Shown: positions 17,187-25,295 of the stretch, piece after piece | Numbering within the stretch: position 1 is the stretch's first letter | Layout of the letters: each line of letters opens with the position of its first letter | Assembly (NCBI GenBank): GCA_020633975.1 | Contig: JACKCR010000009.1 | Coordinates: 62,001-126,000, forward strand | Direction: 5' to 3' | Length of the DNA stretch: 64,000 nt | DNA from: Candidatus Eiseniibacteriota bacterium | GTDB taxonomy: Bacteria > Eisenbacteria > RBG-16-71-46 > CAIMUX01 | Translations under genes and position numbers: made by a program | Notes under the pieces: model-generated | What the model was told of the DNA's origin: nothing | Database searches by the model: none | The model's input: the letters and a program-made list of their open reading frames with translations, nothing else

Positions 17187-17210
17187 AACTGTCTTCTAGG
17201 AAAGACAGTT
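17187..17210. repeat. Palindrome between the esterase gene and the lipid operon
   Basis: AACTGTCTT (17187-17195) and AAGACAGTT (17202-17210) are perfect 9-bp arms around CTAGGA. The site is 64 bases past the esterase stop and 26 bases before the desaturase start. It could be a terminator of the former or an operator of the latter. The octamer ATGAATCC occurs on both sides (17161 and 17214). Confidence 0.5.
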
Positions 17211-17236
17211 GCGATGAATCCGACGGGAGCAAGGCG

Positions 17237-18349
17237 GTGGCTGGTTTCGCAGAACTCGGGTCCGAAGAGACGGCGGCACGAAACGTATCGGTAAGTCCCA
17301 GCGATCGGGCTCCTTCCCCCCGTGCCGCGAGCCCTTCGCGGTCTGAGATCATGTGGAGCCGCCTCGTCCCGTACACCCTGCTCCACCTGAGCTGCTTCTT
17401 CGTCCTCTGGGTGGGGTGGAGCCCGGTTGCCGTCTGGACTGCGGTGTTCCTCTACGCCATCCGGATGTTCGCCATCACCGGTTTCTACCACCGGTACTTC
17501 TCCCACCGGACGTTCCGCACTTCGAGACCGATGCAGTTCCTCTTCGGCGTGCTCGGGGCGTCGGCGGCGCAGAAGGGTCCCCTATGGTGGGCCGCTCACC
17601 ATAGGTACCATCACCAGCACGCCGACCTCGAGCACGACCTCCACTCGCCGTCTCGTCACGGATTCCTCTGGAGTCACGTCGGGTGGATCTGGGCCCGGAG
17701 CAACTACGACACGGAGCTGCACTCCGTGCGTGACCTCTCGCGCTACCCGGAGCTCCGGTGGTTGGACCGAAACGCCCTTTGGGTCCCCGTCGGACTCGCC
17801 GTCTCACTCTACGGCGTCGGCGCGCTCCTCGCGCAGTTGGCTCCGGCGCTCGGCACCTCCGGCGGACAGATGGTGGTGTGGGGTTTCTGCATCAGTACGG
17901 TCGTCCTCTATCACGCGACCTACACGATCAACTCCCTCGCGCACTCCTGGGGATCTCGGCGCTACGACACACGCGATGACAGCCGGAACAACTGGTTCCT
18001 CGCGCTGATCACCTTGGGCGAGGGGTGGCACAACAACCACCACCGGTATCCGGTCGCCACCCGGCAAGGCTTCTTCTGGTGGGAGATCGACCTCACCTAC
18101 TACGGACTCTGGGTGCTCTCGAAGCTCGGAATCGTCTGGGGACTTCGTCCTGTTCCCGCCCGCATCCGCAACGAGGAACAGAGGTCTGGCGAACTACAGG
18201 AACGCGCCCCGCGAGCAACTCGAGGGCCGTCACCGTCGAGCTTCGCCGGGCAGTCCACGGCGAGCCGCAACGCGGCGCGACGCAACCCGGCGCGGCGCAC
18301 CTCTGCGCGTCGCATCGCGACGCGACGCACCTCGAGGACGTCGGCATGA
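17237..18349 (+). CDS. Membrane fatty acyl desaturase (delta-9 type)
   Basis: Introduces a cis double bond into acyl chains using a di-iron centre. The three histidine boxes are present: HRYFSH (85-90), HHRYHH (121-126) and HNNHH (265-269). Hydrophobic segments near 45-80, 100-120, 182-205 and 212-235 match the four-helix topology, with catalytic domains in the cytoplasm. The start is GTG at 17237 with GGGAG upstream; Met39 is an alternative start and would remove a Ser/Pro-rich leader. The last 50 residues are an odd Arg/Ala/Thr-rich tail with ARR repeats, absent from typical desaturases. It is the first gene of a coupled lipid operon; its stop overlaps the next ATG. It could supply unsaturated acyl substrates to the methyltransferases downstream. 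Confidence 0.92.
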   Translation: MAGFAELGSEETAARNVSVSPSDRAPSPRAASPSRSEIMWSRLVPYTLLHLSCFFVLWVGWSPVAVWTAVFLYAIRMFAITGFYHRYFSHRTFRTSRPMQFLFGVLGASAAQKGPLWWAAHHRYHHQHADLEHDLHSPSRHGFLWSHVGWIWARSNYDTELHSVRDLSRYPELRWLDRNALWVPVGLAVSLYGVGALLAQLAPALGTSGGQMVVWGFCISTVVLYHATYTINSLAHSWGSRRYDTRDDSRNNWFLALITLGEGWHNNHHRYPVATRQGFFWWEIDLTYYGLWVLSKLGIVWGLRPVPARIRNEEQRSGELQERAPRATRGPSPSSFAGQSTASRNAARRNPARRTSARRIATRRTSRTSA

Positions 18350-19719
18350 GAATAGCGATCGTTGGAAGCGGCATCTCGGGTTTGGTAGCAGCTCATCATC
18401 TCCACCGAGAGCACGACATCACTGTCTTCGAAGCGAACGACTACATCGGCGGCCACACGCACACCGTCACGGTGCAGGACAACGGACGTCCTCTGCAAGT
18501 CGACACCGGCTTCATCGTCTTCAACGAGCGCAACTACCCTCGATTCTCACGCCTGCTCAGCGAACTCGGCGTCAGCTCGCACGAGAGCAACATGAGCTTC
18601 GGGGTGAACTGCGAACGTTCCGGACTCGAGTACCGAGCCAGCTCCCTCGGCACGCTCTTCGCGCAGAAACGGAACCTCGTCCGCCCGCCGATCTACACGA
18701 TGATCCGCGACATCTTCCGCTTCTTCCGGCACGCTCCAGCACTGCTCGAAGCTGGTGCAGAAGACGTCACCTTGGGCGAGTACCTCGAACGAGGCGGCTA
18801 CTCCGAGGTATTCGTCGAGAAGCACATCCTGCCGATGGGCGCGGCACTCTGGTCCGCCACCCGGGATGACATCCGCGAGTTCCCCGCCCGCTTCTTCGTC
18901 CAGTTCCTCGACAACCACGGGATGCTCGCGCGCTCCGGGCGACCGACTTGGCGTGTCGTATCGGGAGGCTCGTCCCAGTACGTCGACGCGATCACCGCAC
19001 CGTTCCGGCACCGGATCCGACTTCGCACTCCCGTCACTGCGATCGAACGCGACGACATGGGAGTCACACTCGTACACTCGGACGATCGCAGCGAACGATT
19101 CGATCACGTGATCATCTCCGTGCACAGCGATCAAGCGCTTCGCATGGTCGCCGCACCGACGTCGCTCGAGCGCGAAGTTCTGGGCTCGATCCCGTACCAG
19201 AGGAACGAGGTCGTCCTCCACACCGACACCTCGATCCTTCCTCGATCGAGGAAGGCGTGGGCCGCGTGGAACCACCACATCCTCGACACCGGCCAGCAGG
19301 AAGTTGCAGTCACCTACTGGATGAACCTTCTCCAAGGGTTCTCTGCCTCGAACGAGTATCTCGTCACACTCAACGCGAGCGACCGGATCGACCGTCGTGC
19401 GGTCCTCGCAGAGTTCGTCTACCACCATCCCGTTCTAACGCGAGCAGGTGTGTCGCGCCAATCCAGGCAGCTCGAGCTCGGACGCGGACTCCACACCACC
19501 TACTGCGGCGCGTACTGGGGATTCGGCTTCCACGAAGACGGCGTGGCGAGCGCGGAAGCGGCGGTGGAGGAAGTGCGGGCAGCGGCTGAAGCAAAGACTT
19601 TCCGTGGGCAGGATGTCGGATCGGCGTTCGCACTGATTGGCGAAGATGCGAGTCATGTCGAGGTTTCCGCCGTCGACCCCGATGGCAGCGCCCGAGGAAC
19701 CGCCGGAGTTCTCTCATGA
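18346..19719 (+). CDS. FAD-dependent amine-oxidase-type oxidoreductase of the CFA cluster
   Basis: The 457-residue flavoprotein opens with the dinucleotide-binding motif GSGISG (8-13) in RIAIVGSGISGLVAAHHL, and has FEANDYIGGHTHT and DTGFIVFNERNYP. Its C-terminal FAD segment is YCGAYWGFGFHEDGVASA. This is the NAD(P)-binding/amine oxidase family encoded next to DUF1365 and cyclopropane fatty acid synthase genes in many bacteria. Some such enzymes act on methylated or cyclopropanated lipids, including furan fatty acid synthesis in Rhodobacter. The start at 18346 overlaps the desaturase stop (ATGA); the longer frame to 18025 is a shadow of the desaturase. The following gene overlaps by 4 bases. 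The exact reaction is not known. Confidence 0.88.
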   Translation: MRIAIVGSGISGLVAAHHLHREHDITVFEANDYIGGHTHTVTVQDNGRPLQVDTGFIVFNERNYPRFSRLLSELGVSSHESNMSFGVNCERSGLEYRASSLGTLFAQKRNLVRPPIYTMIRDIFRFFRHAPALLEAGAEDVTLGEYLERGGYSEVFVEKHILPMGAALWSATRDDIREFPARFFVQFLDNHGMLARSGRPTWRVVSGGSSQYVDAITAPFRHRIRLRTPVTAIERDDMGVTLVHSDDRSERFDHVIISVHSDQALRMVAAPTSLEREVLGSIPYQRNEVVLHTDTSILPRSRKAWAAWNHHILDTGQQEVAVTYWMNLLQGFSASNEYLVTLNASDRIDRRAVLAEFVYHHPVLTRAGVSRQSRQLELGRGLHTTYCGAYWGFGFHEDGVASAEAAVEEVRAAAEAKTFRGQDVGSAFALIGEDASHVEVSAVDPDGSARGTAGVLS

Positions 19720-20489
19720 AGAGCGCGTTCTACGAAGGCACCGTACGCCACCGTCGGATGGAGCCACGCCACCACGCGTTCTCCTTCCGCATGTTCCTCG
19801 TCTACCTGGACCTGGACGAGTTGCCGTCGATCCTCGATCGACTTCCACTCTGGTCTGCTCGACGCCCTGCATTGGCGCAGTTCCGACGAGACGACTACTT
19901 CGGTGATCCGAACGTACCGCTGGCCGATGCAGTCAGAAACCTGGTCGAGGCGGAGACCGGACACCGTCCTGTGGGACCGATTCGTATGCTCTCGCACCTC
20001 CGGTACTTCGGGCACTGCTTCAACCCGGTCTCGTTCTACTACTGCTTCGACCCAGACGACACCTTCGTCGAGACGATCGTGGCCGAGATCGAGAACACAC
20101 CCTGGGGGGAACGACACGCATACGTCCTCACGGACCGTGCTCATCACGGACGCAAGCACCGCTTCCTCTTGGACAAGAGCTTCCACGTATCACCGTTCCA
20201 AGACATGGACCTCGAATACGACTGGAGATTCCTCGAGCCAGAAGACAGGGTCGCCGTCCACATGGTGAGCCGGTCGGGCGGAAAGCGAACGTTCGACGCC
20301 ACGTTCTCGGCAAAGCGCCATCCGATGACGAAGGCAAACGCCGTCCGGTTCCTCCTCCGTTACCCATTCCTCACCGTTGGCGTACTGGCGGCGATCTACT
20401 GGCAGGCACTTCGGCTCCGGATCAAGGGATTCCGCTTCTACCCGCACCCTGCTCGTCGAACGAGAGAGAAGGAGGCCCTCTCCTCATGA
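19716..20489 (+). CDS. DUF1365 family protein
   Basis: The 257-residue protein has clear DUF1365 marks: YEGTVRHRRMEPRHHAFSF, MFLVYLDLDELP, IRMLSHLRYFGHCFNPVSFY, VAEIENTPWGERHAYVL and KSFHVSPFQDMDLEYDWRF. The family has no proven chemistry, but it is nearly always encoded between the FAD oxidoreductase and the cyclopropane synthase, as here, so a role in the same lipid modification is likely. A hydrophobic segment (RYPFLTVGVLAAIYWQALRL) near the C-terminus suggests membrane association. It overlaps both neighbours by 4 bases (ATGA at each junction). Confidence 0.93.
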   Translation: MKSAFYEGTVRHRRMEPRHHAFSFRMFLVYLDLDELPSILDRLPLWSARRPALAQFRRDDYFGDPNVPLADAVRNLVEAETGHRPVGPIRMLSHLRYFGHCFNPVSFYYCFDPDDTFVETIVAEIENTPWGERHAYVLTDRAHHGRKHRFLLDKSFHVSPFQDMDLEYDWRFLEPEDRVAVHMVSRSGGKRTFDATFSAKRHPMTKANAVRFLLRYPFLTVGVLAAIYWQALRLRIKGFRFYPHPARRTREKEALSS

Positions 20490-21934
20490 CTACTTCGGAA
20501 AGCGCCGTCCTCTCGCGCAGAGTTTGCGGGGTAGGAGCCGCGGCCAAGACAGGCACGGAAGCCGAGGGGAAAAGGGTCGATCCGTCGCCGGCGAGCCCAT
20601 CTTCCATCTCATCGAGTCGACGAGATGCGCAGGCCACTGCCACTCTGAGCGAGCGGTTCCTACGCAGCGCGTTCTTTCACACCCTCTCGGCCATCGAGTA
20701 CGGCGAACTCATCGTCCACGAAGGCGCGACAACTCGCGCATTTGGAACTCCGGGTTCTGGCCTCCGCGCGGAGATCTCGGTGCTCGACCCGGACTTCTAC
20801 CGCGAGGTGGCGCTCCACGGAAGCGTTGGCGCGGGCCGCGCTTGGTTCGAGGGGAAGTGGACGTCTGACGATCTCGTGTCCGTCGTCCGTATCCTCGCCA
20901 GGAATGACGCAGCACTGAAGCGTTGGTCGAGCGGCATCGGGCGTGTGCTCACGCCCGCACAGAGGGTGTTCCATCTCCTCCGTCGGAACACGCGCACGGG
21001 AAGTCGGCGCAACATCGAGGCGCACTACGACCTCAGCAACGACTTCTTCTCGCTCTTCCTCGACGAGACGATGACCTACTCCGCTGGGATCTTCTCCCAG
21101 CCCGAGACGTCGCTACGCGAAGCCTCGGTGGAGAAGCTGGACCGGATCTGCCGCGTGCTCGAACTCGAAGCGAGCGACCACGTGCTCGAGATCGGCACTG
21201 GCTGGGGAAGCTTCGCCATCCACGCAGCCAGAAACTACGGCTGCCGCGTGACGACGACGACGATCTCGAAGGAGCAACACGCACTCGCCACCGCGCGGGT
21301 CCACGACGCCGGACTCGAAGACAGAGTGACCGTAATCCTGAAGGACTACCGTGACCTGGAAGGCACGTTCGACAAGCTCGTCTCCATCGAGATGATCGAA
21401 GCGGTTGGTCACGATTTCCTCGACACGTACTTCCGCACCTGCTGCGAACGACTCTCCCCCGGCGGCCGGATGTGTCTCCAGGCCATCACCATCCGGGACG
21501 ACCTCCACGACCAGGCCCGGAGGAGCCTCGACTTCATCAAGCGGTACATCTTCCCTGGATCCGACATCCCTTCCGTCCGCTCGATCTCGACGTCCGTAGC
21601 TCGGGCCACCGACTTCGCGATCGTCGACACCTTCGACCTCACCGAGGGATACGCGCACACGCTCCGAGCCTGGCGTCACAACCTCGCAGAACGGGCGAAC
21701 GAAGTCCGCGCGCTCGGCTTCGACGACCGCTTCCTCGCCATGTGGGACTTCTACTTCGCCTACTGCGAAGGTGGGTTTCTCGAAAGGCGGATCCAGGACT
21801 ACCAGTTCGTGCTCGAACGCCGAGACGCCGATAGAAGCGGGGATTCCCTTCACGACGACGCAGCGAACCAGCGGCAGCGGGTAGCGGTGAACCGACGGCA
21901 GCCGGCAGCGCCGTCCGCGGGAGCGTCCTCATGA
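20486..21934 (+). CDS. Cyclopropane-fatty-acyl-phospholipid synthase family methyltransferase
   Basis: SAM-dependent enzyme that adds a methylene or methyl group across the double bond of phospholipid acyl chains. The 482-residue protein has the family features: an N-terminal lipid-binding part (LHGSVGAGRAWFEGKWTSDD), NIEAHYDLSNDFFSLFLDETMTYSAG, SAM motif VLEIGTGWGSFAIHAA, YRDLEGTFDKLVSIEMIEAVG, FIKRYIFPGSDIPS and FAYCEGGFLERRIQDYQ. The first 60 residues are Ser/Ala-rich and the last 35 are low-complexity, unlike E. coli Cfa. The start overlaps the DUF1365 stop, and the stop overlaps DUF1295. It probably uses oleoyl-type substrates from the desaturase. The family call is certain; whether the product is cyclopropane or methyl-branched is not. 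Confidence 0.93.
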   Translation: MTTSESAVLSRRVCGVGAAAKTGTEAEGKRVDPSPASPSSISSSRRDAQATATLSERFLRSAFFHTLSAIEYGELIVHEGATTRAFGTPGSGLRAEISVLDPDFYREVALHGSVGAGRAWFEGKWTSDDLVSVVRILARNDAALKRWSSGIGRVLTPAQRVFHLLRRNTRTGSRRNIEAHYDLSNDFFSLFLDETMTYSAGIFSQPETSLREASVEKLDRICRVLELEASDHVLEIGTGWGSFAIHAARNYGCRVTTTTISKEQHALATARVHDAGLEDRVTVILKDYRDLEGTFDKLVSIEMIEAVGHDFLDTYFRTCCERLSPGGRMCLQAITIRDDLHDQARRSLDFIKRYIFPGSDIPSVRSISTSVARATDFAIVDTFDLTEGYAHTLRAWRHNLAERANEVRALGFDDRFLAMWDFYFAYCEGGFLERRIQDYQFVLERRDADRSGDSLHDDAANQRQRVAVNRRQPAAPSAGASS

Positions 21935-22725
21935 TCTGGATCGGTGCCGCCAGCCTTTTCGCGTTGATGAGCGTCCTCTGGTTCGTCTCTTACCGGAAGA
22001 CGAACGCCGGTTGGGTCGACATCGGCTGGACCATCGGGACGGGTGGCCTCGGCGTTCTCTATGCGTTCCTGGGCGACGGCGACCTCTTGCCTCGCGTGGC
22101 CGTCGGTGTTCTCTCGGGCCTCTGGGGCCTTCGGCTCACCGTCCACCTTCTGCCGAGACTCATCGGAGCGACGGAGGAGGAGCCTCGGTACGCTCGTCTC
22201 CGGGCACGTTGGTCCACCAACACCGAACCGAAGATGTTTCTGATGTTTCAGGCGCAGACCTTGCTCGCTCTCATCCTCGCAATCACGTTCCACGCCGCCG
22301 CCACGTCCCCGAATCCCGGCAGTGCTCTGACGGTTTGGGTCGGCGTCCTTCTATGGATCGTCGGCTTCGTTGGGGAGTCCGCAGCCGATCGACAGCTCGC
22401 GCGGTTCAAGTCGGACCCGAAGAACCGAGGCAAGGTGTGCGACGTAGGGCTTTGGCGCTACTCGCGCCACCCGAACTACTTCTTCGAGTGGGTCCTCTGG
22501 ATCGGCTACGGCTTCGTTGGGACGGGGGGAAGCGACACCTGGCTCGCGTGGATCGGACCGGTACTGATCGGCGTCCTGCTCGTCTTCGTCACGGGCATTC
22601 CGCCGTCGGAACGACAGGCGTTGAGGTCCCGTGGCGACGCGTATCGTGCCTACATGGAGCGCACCAGCCCCTTCATCCCTCTTCCGCCCTCCGCCTCGAG
22701 GCGAGGTACACAGGTGACGACATGA
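21931..22725 (+). CDS. DUF1295 (steroid 5-alpha-reductase-like) membrane protein
   Basis: The 264-residue polytopic protein has about six hydrophobic segments. It has the DUF1295 signature: NAGWVDIGWTIGTGGLGVLYA near the start and, toward the C-terminus, GLWRYSRHPNYFFEWVLWIG followed by IPPSERQALRSRGDAYRAYM. The RHPNYF motif is shared with isoprenylcysteine methyltransferases and sterol or enoyl reductases of the 5-alpha-reductase fold, where it binds the nucleotide cofactor. In this operon it could reduce a methylated unsaturated acyl intermediate; this is inference. It is coupled at both ends by ATGA overlaps. The C-terminal 15 residues are Ser/Arg-rich. Confidence 0.9.
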   Translation: MIWIGAASLFALMSVLWFVSYRKTNAGWVDIGWTIGTGGLGVLYAFLGDGDLLPRVAVGVLSGLWGLRLTVHLLPRLIGATEEEPRYARLRARWSTNTEPKMFLMFQAQTLLALILAITFHAAATSPNPGSALTVWVGVLLWIVGFVGESAADRQLARFKSDPKNRGKVCDVGLWRYSRHPNYFFEWVLWIGYGFVGTGGSDTWLAWIGPVLIGVLLVFVTGIPPSERQALRSRGDAYRAYMERTSPFIPLPPSASRRGTQVTT

Positions 22726-23774
22726 CCGAAGCCAGATACATCGATTGGATGGCCCGCGGCCTTCTCCCGGATCCCGTAGTGCGGTTCGGAATCAGACAAC
22801 GACTCCAGCGACGCTTGGAGAAGGAGCGGCGCGGCACGGTCGAGGAGAGGAGTCGTCGTCGTCACGAACTGATCGAACGCCTTCGTCAGAGCCGGATTGC
22901 GATCGAAACCGACGCAGCCAACGAGCAGCACTACGAGGTACCGGCAGAGTTCTTCGTGCACGTTCTCGGCCCCCACCTGAAGTACAGCTGTGCTCTCTGG
23001 GACGAGGAAGCCGATCGAGCCGGGACGGCCGGTCTCGAGCGGGCAGAACGTCTCATGCTCGAGACGTACTGCGAACGGGCCGGCATCGACAACGGGCAGT
23101 CCGTGCTGGACTTGGGGTGTGGTTGGGGTTCGTTCTCCCTCTTCGCGGCCGAGCGGTATCCCGACTCCGACTTCCAGGCGGTGAGCAACTCACACAGCCA
23201 GCGCGAGTTCATCGAGGCCCAGGTCGCGAAGCGGGGGATCCGGAACCTCGAAGTGATCACCGCGAACGTGAACCTGTTCAAGCCGGACCGGACTTTCGAC
23301 CGGATCGTCTCGGTGGAGATGTTCGAGCACATGCGAAACTACCAGGAGCTCCTCGCTCGGATCTCGACGTGGCTCCGTCCGGACGGTAGGCTGTTCGTCC
23401 ATATCTTCACGCACCGGGACACCCCGTACCTGTTCGAGACCGAAGGCGACGACGAGTGGATGGCACGGAACTTCTTCACCGGCGGGATCATGCCGTCGGA
23501 CGACCTGCTCCTGCACTTCCAGGAGCGACTCTCCATCCTCGGCCACTGGTGGGTGGACGGCCGACACTACGAGAAGACCGCCAACGCCTGGCTTGCCCGG
23601 ATGGATGCGGCCCGTGCCGAGATCGAACCGATCTTGGAACGCGTGTACGGCCCGGAGCGGTCTCGTACGTGGTGGGTGAACTGGAGGCTCTTCTTCCTCG
23701 CCTGCGCCGAGCTTTGGGGCTATCGAGACGGCACGGAGTGGATCGTCTCCCACTATCTCTTCGCCCCCAGGTAA
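22722..23774 (+). CDS. Second cyclopropane-synthase-type SAM methyltransferase
   Basis: 350 residues, shorter than the first methyltransferase and only distantly like it. It contains IETDAANEQHYEVPAEFFVHVLG, LKYSCALWDE, SAM motif VLDLGCGWGSFSLFAAERYP, FDRIVSVEMFEHMRNYQELL, MARNFFTGGIMPSDDLLLHF and HYEKTANAWLARMD. This subgroup (CFA-synthase-like) is often found with DUF1295 in the same clusters and may methylate a different lipid or a different step. The true start is the ATG at 22722, which overlaps the DUF1295 stop; the longer frame to 22011 is a shadow. No membrane segments are seen. The Glu-Met-Phe-Glu-His motif is typical of the group. Confidence 0.9.
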   Translation: MTEARYIDWMARGLLPDPVVRFGIRQRLQRRLEKERRGTVEERSRRRHELIERLRQSRIAIETDAANEQHYEVPAEFFVHVLGPHLKYSCALWDEEADRAGTAGLERAERLMLETYCERAGIDNGQSVLDLGCGWGSFSLFAAERYPDSDFQAVSNSHSQREFIEAQVAKRGIRNLEVITANVNLFKPDRTFDRIVSVEMFEHMRNYQELLARISTWLRPDGRLFVHIFTHRDTPYLFETEGDDEWMARNFFTGGIMPSDDLLLHFQERLSILGHWWVDGRHYEKTANAWLARMDAARAEIEPILERVYGPERSRTWWVNWRLFFLACAELWGYRDGTEWIVSHYLFAPR

Positions 23775-23825
23775 CCGCTTCGATCATCGTTCCCGAGCAG
23801 ACCACCCAACTCCATCGGATCGTCC

Positions 23826-25244
23826 ATGGCTCCTAAGCGTTCTCTCCCCTGGACGACCAAGGCCGGCTACGGATCGGCAGAGCTCGGTCTCGTCGCGGTC
23901 GAAGTTCTCGTCCAGGTCTACCTGCTCAAGTTCTACAACGTCGTGGTCGGACTCCCATCCGCCCTTGCGGGGCTCGCACTCTCCGTAGCGATTCTCTGGG
24001 ACGCGGTCACGGATCCCGTGATGGGCGGAATCTCGGACCGAACGCGTACCCCGTGGGGAAAGCGCCGTCCTTACTTCGTGCCGGGTGCACTCGCGGCCTG
24101 CGTGTTCTTCGTCGCGCTGTTTCATCCGCCCGTCTTCAAGAGCAACACGTTCGCGTTCTTCTATCTGCTCATCGGCTTCGTATCTCTCAATACGTCGCTC
24201 ACCGTGGTATCCGTCCCTCACGTGTCCCTCGCCGGGGAGATGGCGTTCGACCGCGATCAACGGACTGCCCTCTTCGGATACCGACGACTCTTCGCCACGT
24301 TGGGACTCGTGCTCGGAACCGTACTCCCTGCGCTCATTCTTCGGTCGTTGGGTGGAGAGGAGACCGCAGAGAACGTCGCGCGATCTCGGAGCACCACCGC
24401 ATTGCTGCTCTGCGCGCCGATCCTCCTGACCGCGTTCTGGGCGTTTGCCGCGACCCGCGGCCGCGACGAGCCCTCTCACGAGTCCGGTGCCCGCTTCGCC
24501 GACATCGTTCGAAACCTAGGGCGACTCTTCCTGTCCCAGAAAGACGTCTGGACGAACAAGGTGTTCTTCCCGCTCCTACTCTCCGCCATCATCGCTGGAG
24601 CGGCACGGACGCTGAACGGATCGATCGCGCTCTATTACTACCAGTTCCGTCTCGAGCTGCCCGAGGACATCGTCGTCCTCGCCGTGCTGCTACCGTTCTT
24701 CCTCTGCCTCCTCGCTTCGATTCCACTCTGGGTGTGGATCTCACGCCACAAGGGGAAGAAGTGGCCGGCGTTCTGGGGAGTGCTCGGGCTCGCGCTTCTC
24801 ACCGTCTTCACGTATCCGTTCTTCCCGCCGGGATCCATCGTAGGACCCGTCTGCATCGCGATCGTCGGAGGCTTCTGCGCCGGTTCCGTCGTGATCCTCG
24901 ACTCCCTGATTCCAGACGCCATCGACTACGACGAGCTCCGCACCGGCCGGGATCGCGAGGGCCTCTACTTCGGAGTCTGGAAGCTCGGCACCAAGATCTC
25001 GAGAGCCCTGGGACTCGCGTTCGCGGGCGTCGTCCTCCAGCTCATCGGCTTCGACGAAGGACGGATGACTCAGGACCCTGAAGTCGGCTGGAGACTCGCG
25101 CTACTCTTCGGGCCGGCGGTCGGTGTCTTCTTCGCCTTGGCCGCCATCGTGTTTGCGTGCTTCCCGCTCACCGACGGAACCCATCGCCGCATCCAGAGGA
25201 TCCTCGAGCGGAGGAGGCTGCGCGAGAACCGGTCCGAAGGTTGA
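23826..25244 (+). CDS. GPH/MFS-family transporter at the end of the lipid operon
   Basis: The 472-residue protein has about twelve hydrophobic segments. It carries the glycoside-pentoside-hexuronide (MelB-like) signature WDAVTDPVMGGISDRTRTPWGKRRPYFVPG in the first half and DSLIPDAIDYDELRTGRDREGLYFGVWKLGTK in the second. MFS proteins of this type are a frequent member of FAD oxidoreductase/DUF1365/CFA clusters, where they may move a lipid precursor or product rather than a sugar. The ATG at 23826 is 51 bases after the previous stop, so co-transcription is likely. Its 3' end lies in a 31-base tandem duplication. The substrate cannot be read from the sequence. Confidence 0.87.
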   Translation: MAPKRSLPWTTKAGYGSAELGLVAVEVLVQVYLLKFYNVVVGLPSALAGLALSVAILWDAVTDPVMGGISDRTRTPWGKRRPYFVPGALAACVFFVALFHPPVFKSNTFAFFYLLIGFVSLNTSLTVVSVPHVSLAGEMAFDRDQRTALFGYRRLFATLGLVLGTVLPALILRSLGGEETAENVARSRSTTALLLCAPILLTAFWAFAATRGRDEPSHESGARFADIVRNLGRLFLSQKDVWTNKVFFPLLLSAIIAGAARTLNGSIALYYYQFRLELPEDIVVLAVLLPFFLCLLASIPLWVWISRHKGKKWPAFWGVLGLALLTVFTYPFFPPGSIVGPVCIAIVGGFCAGSVVILDSLIPDAIDYDELRTGRDREGLYFGVWKLGTKISRALGLAFAGVVLQLIGFDEGRMTQDPEVGWRLALLFGPAVGVFFALAAIVFACFPLTDGTHRRIQRILERRRLRENRSEG

Positions 25245-25287
25245 GCTGCGTCGAGTGAACCGGCCCGAGGGTCGGGCTGCTTCGAGC
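25226..25287 (+). repeat. 31-base tandem duplication at the end of the transporter gene
   Basis: Two adjacent 31-base units (25226-25256 and 25257-25287, both opening GAACCGG and ending CGAG plus one base) agree at 25 of 31 positions. The first unit carries the stop codon of the transporter gene. The unit is not a multiple of three, so the event may have shaped the 3' end. It lies between convergent genes. Confidence 0.6.
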
Positions 25288-25295
25288 GACAAGCC

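Noticed and set aside
17237-25244. RpoE/ChrR-controlled singlet-oxygen cluster
   Set aside because: The lipid genes match, but no sigma factor or ChrR gene is in the window, so the regulation cannot be claimed.
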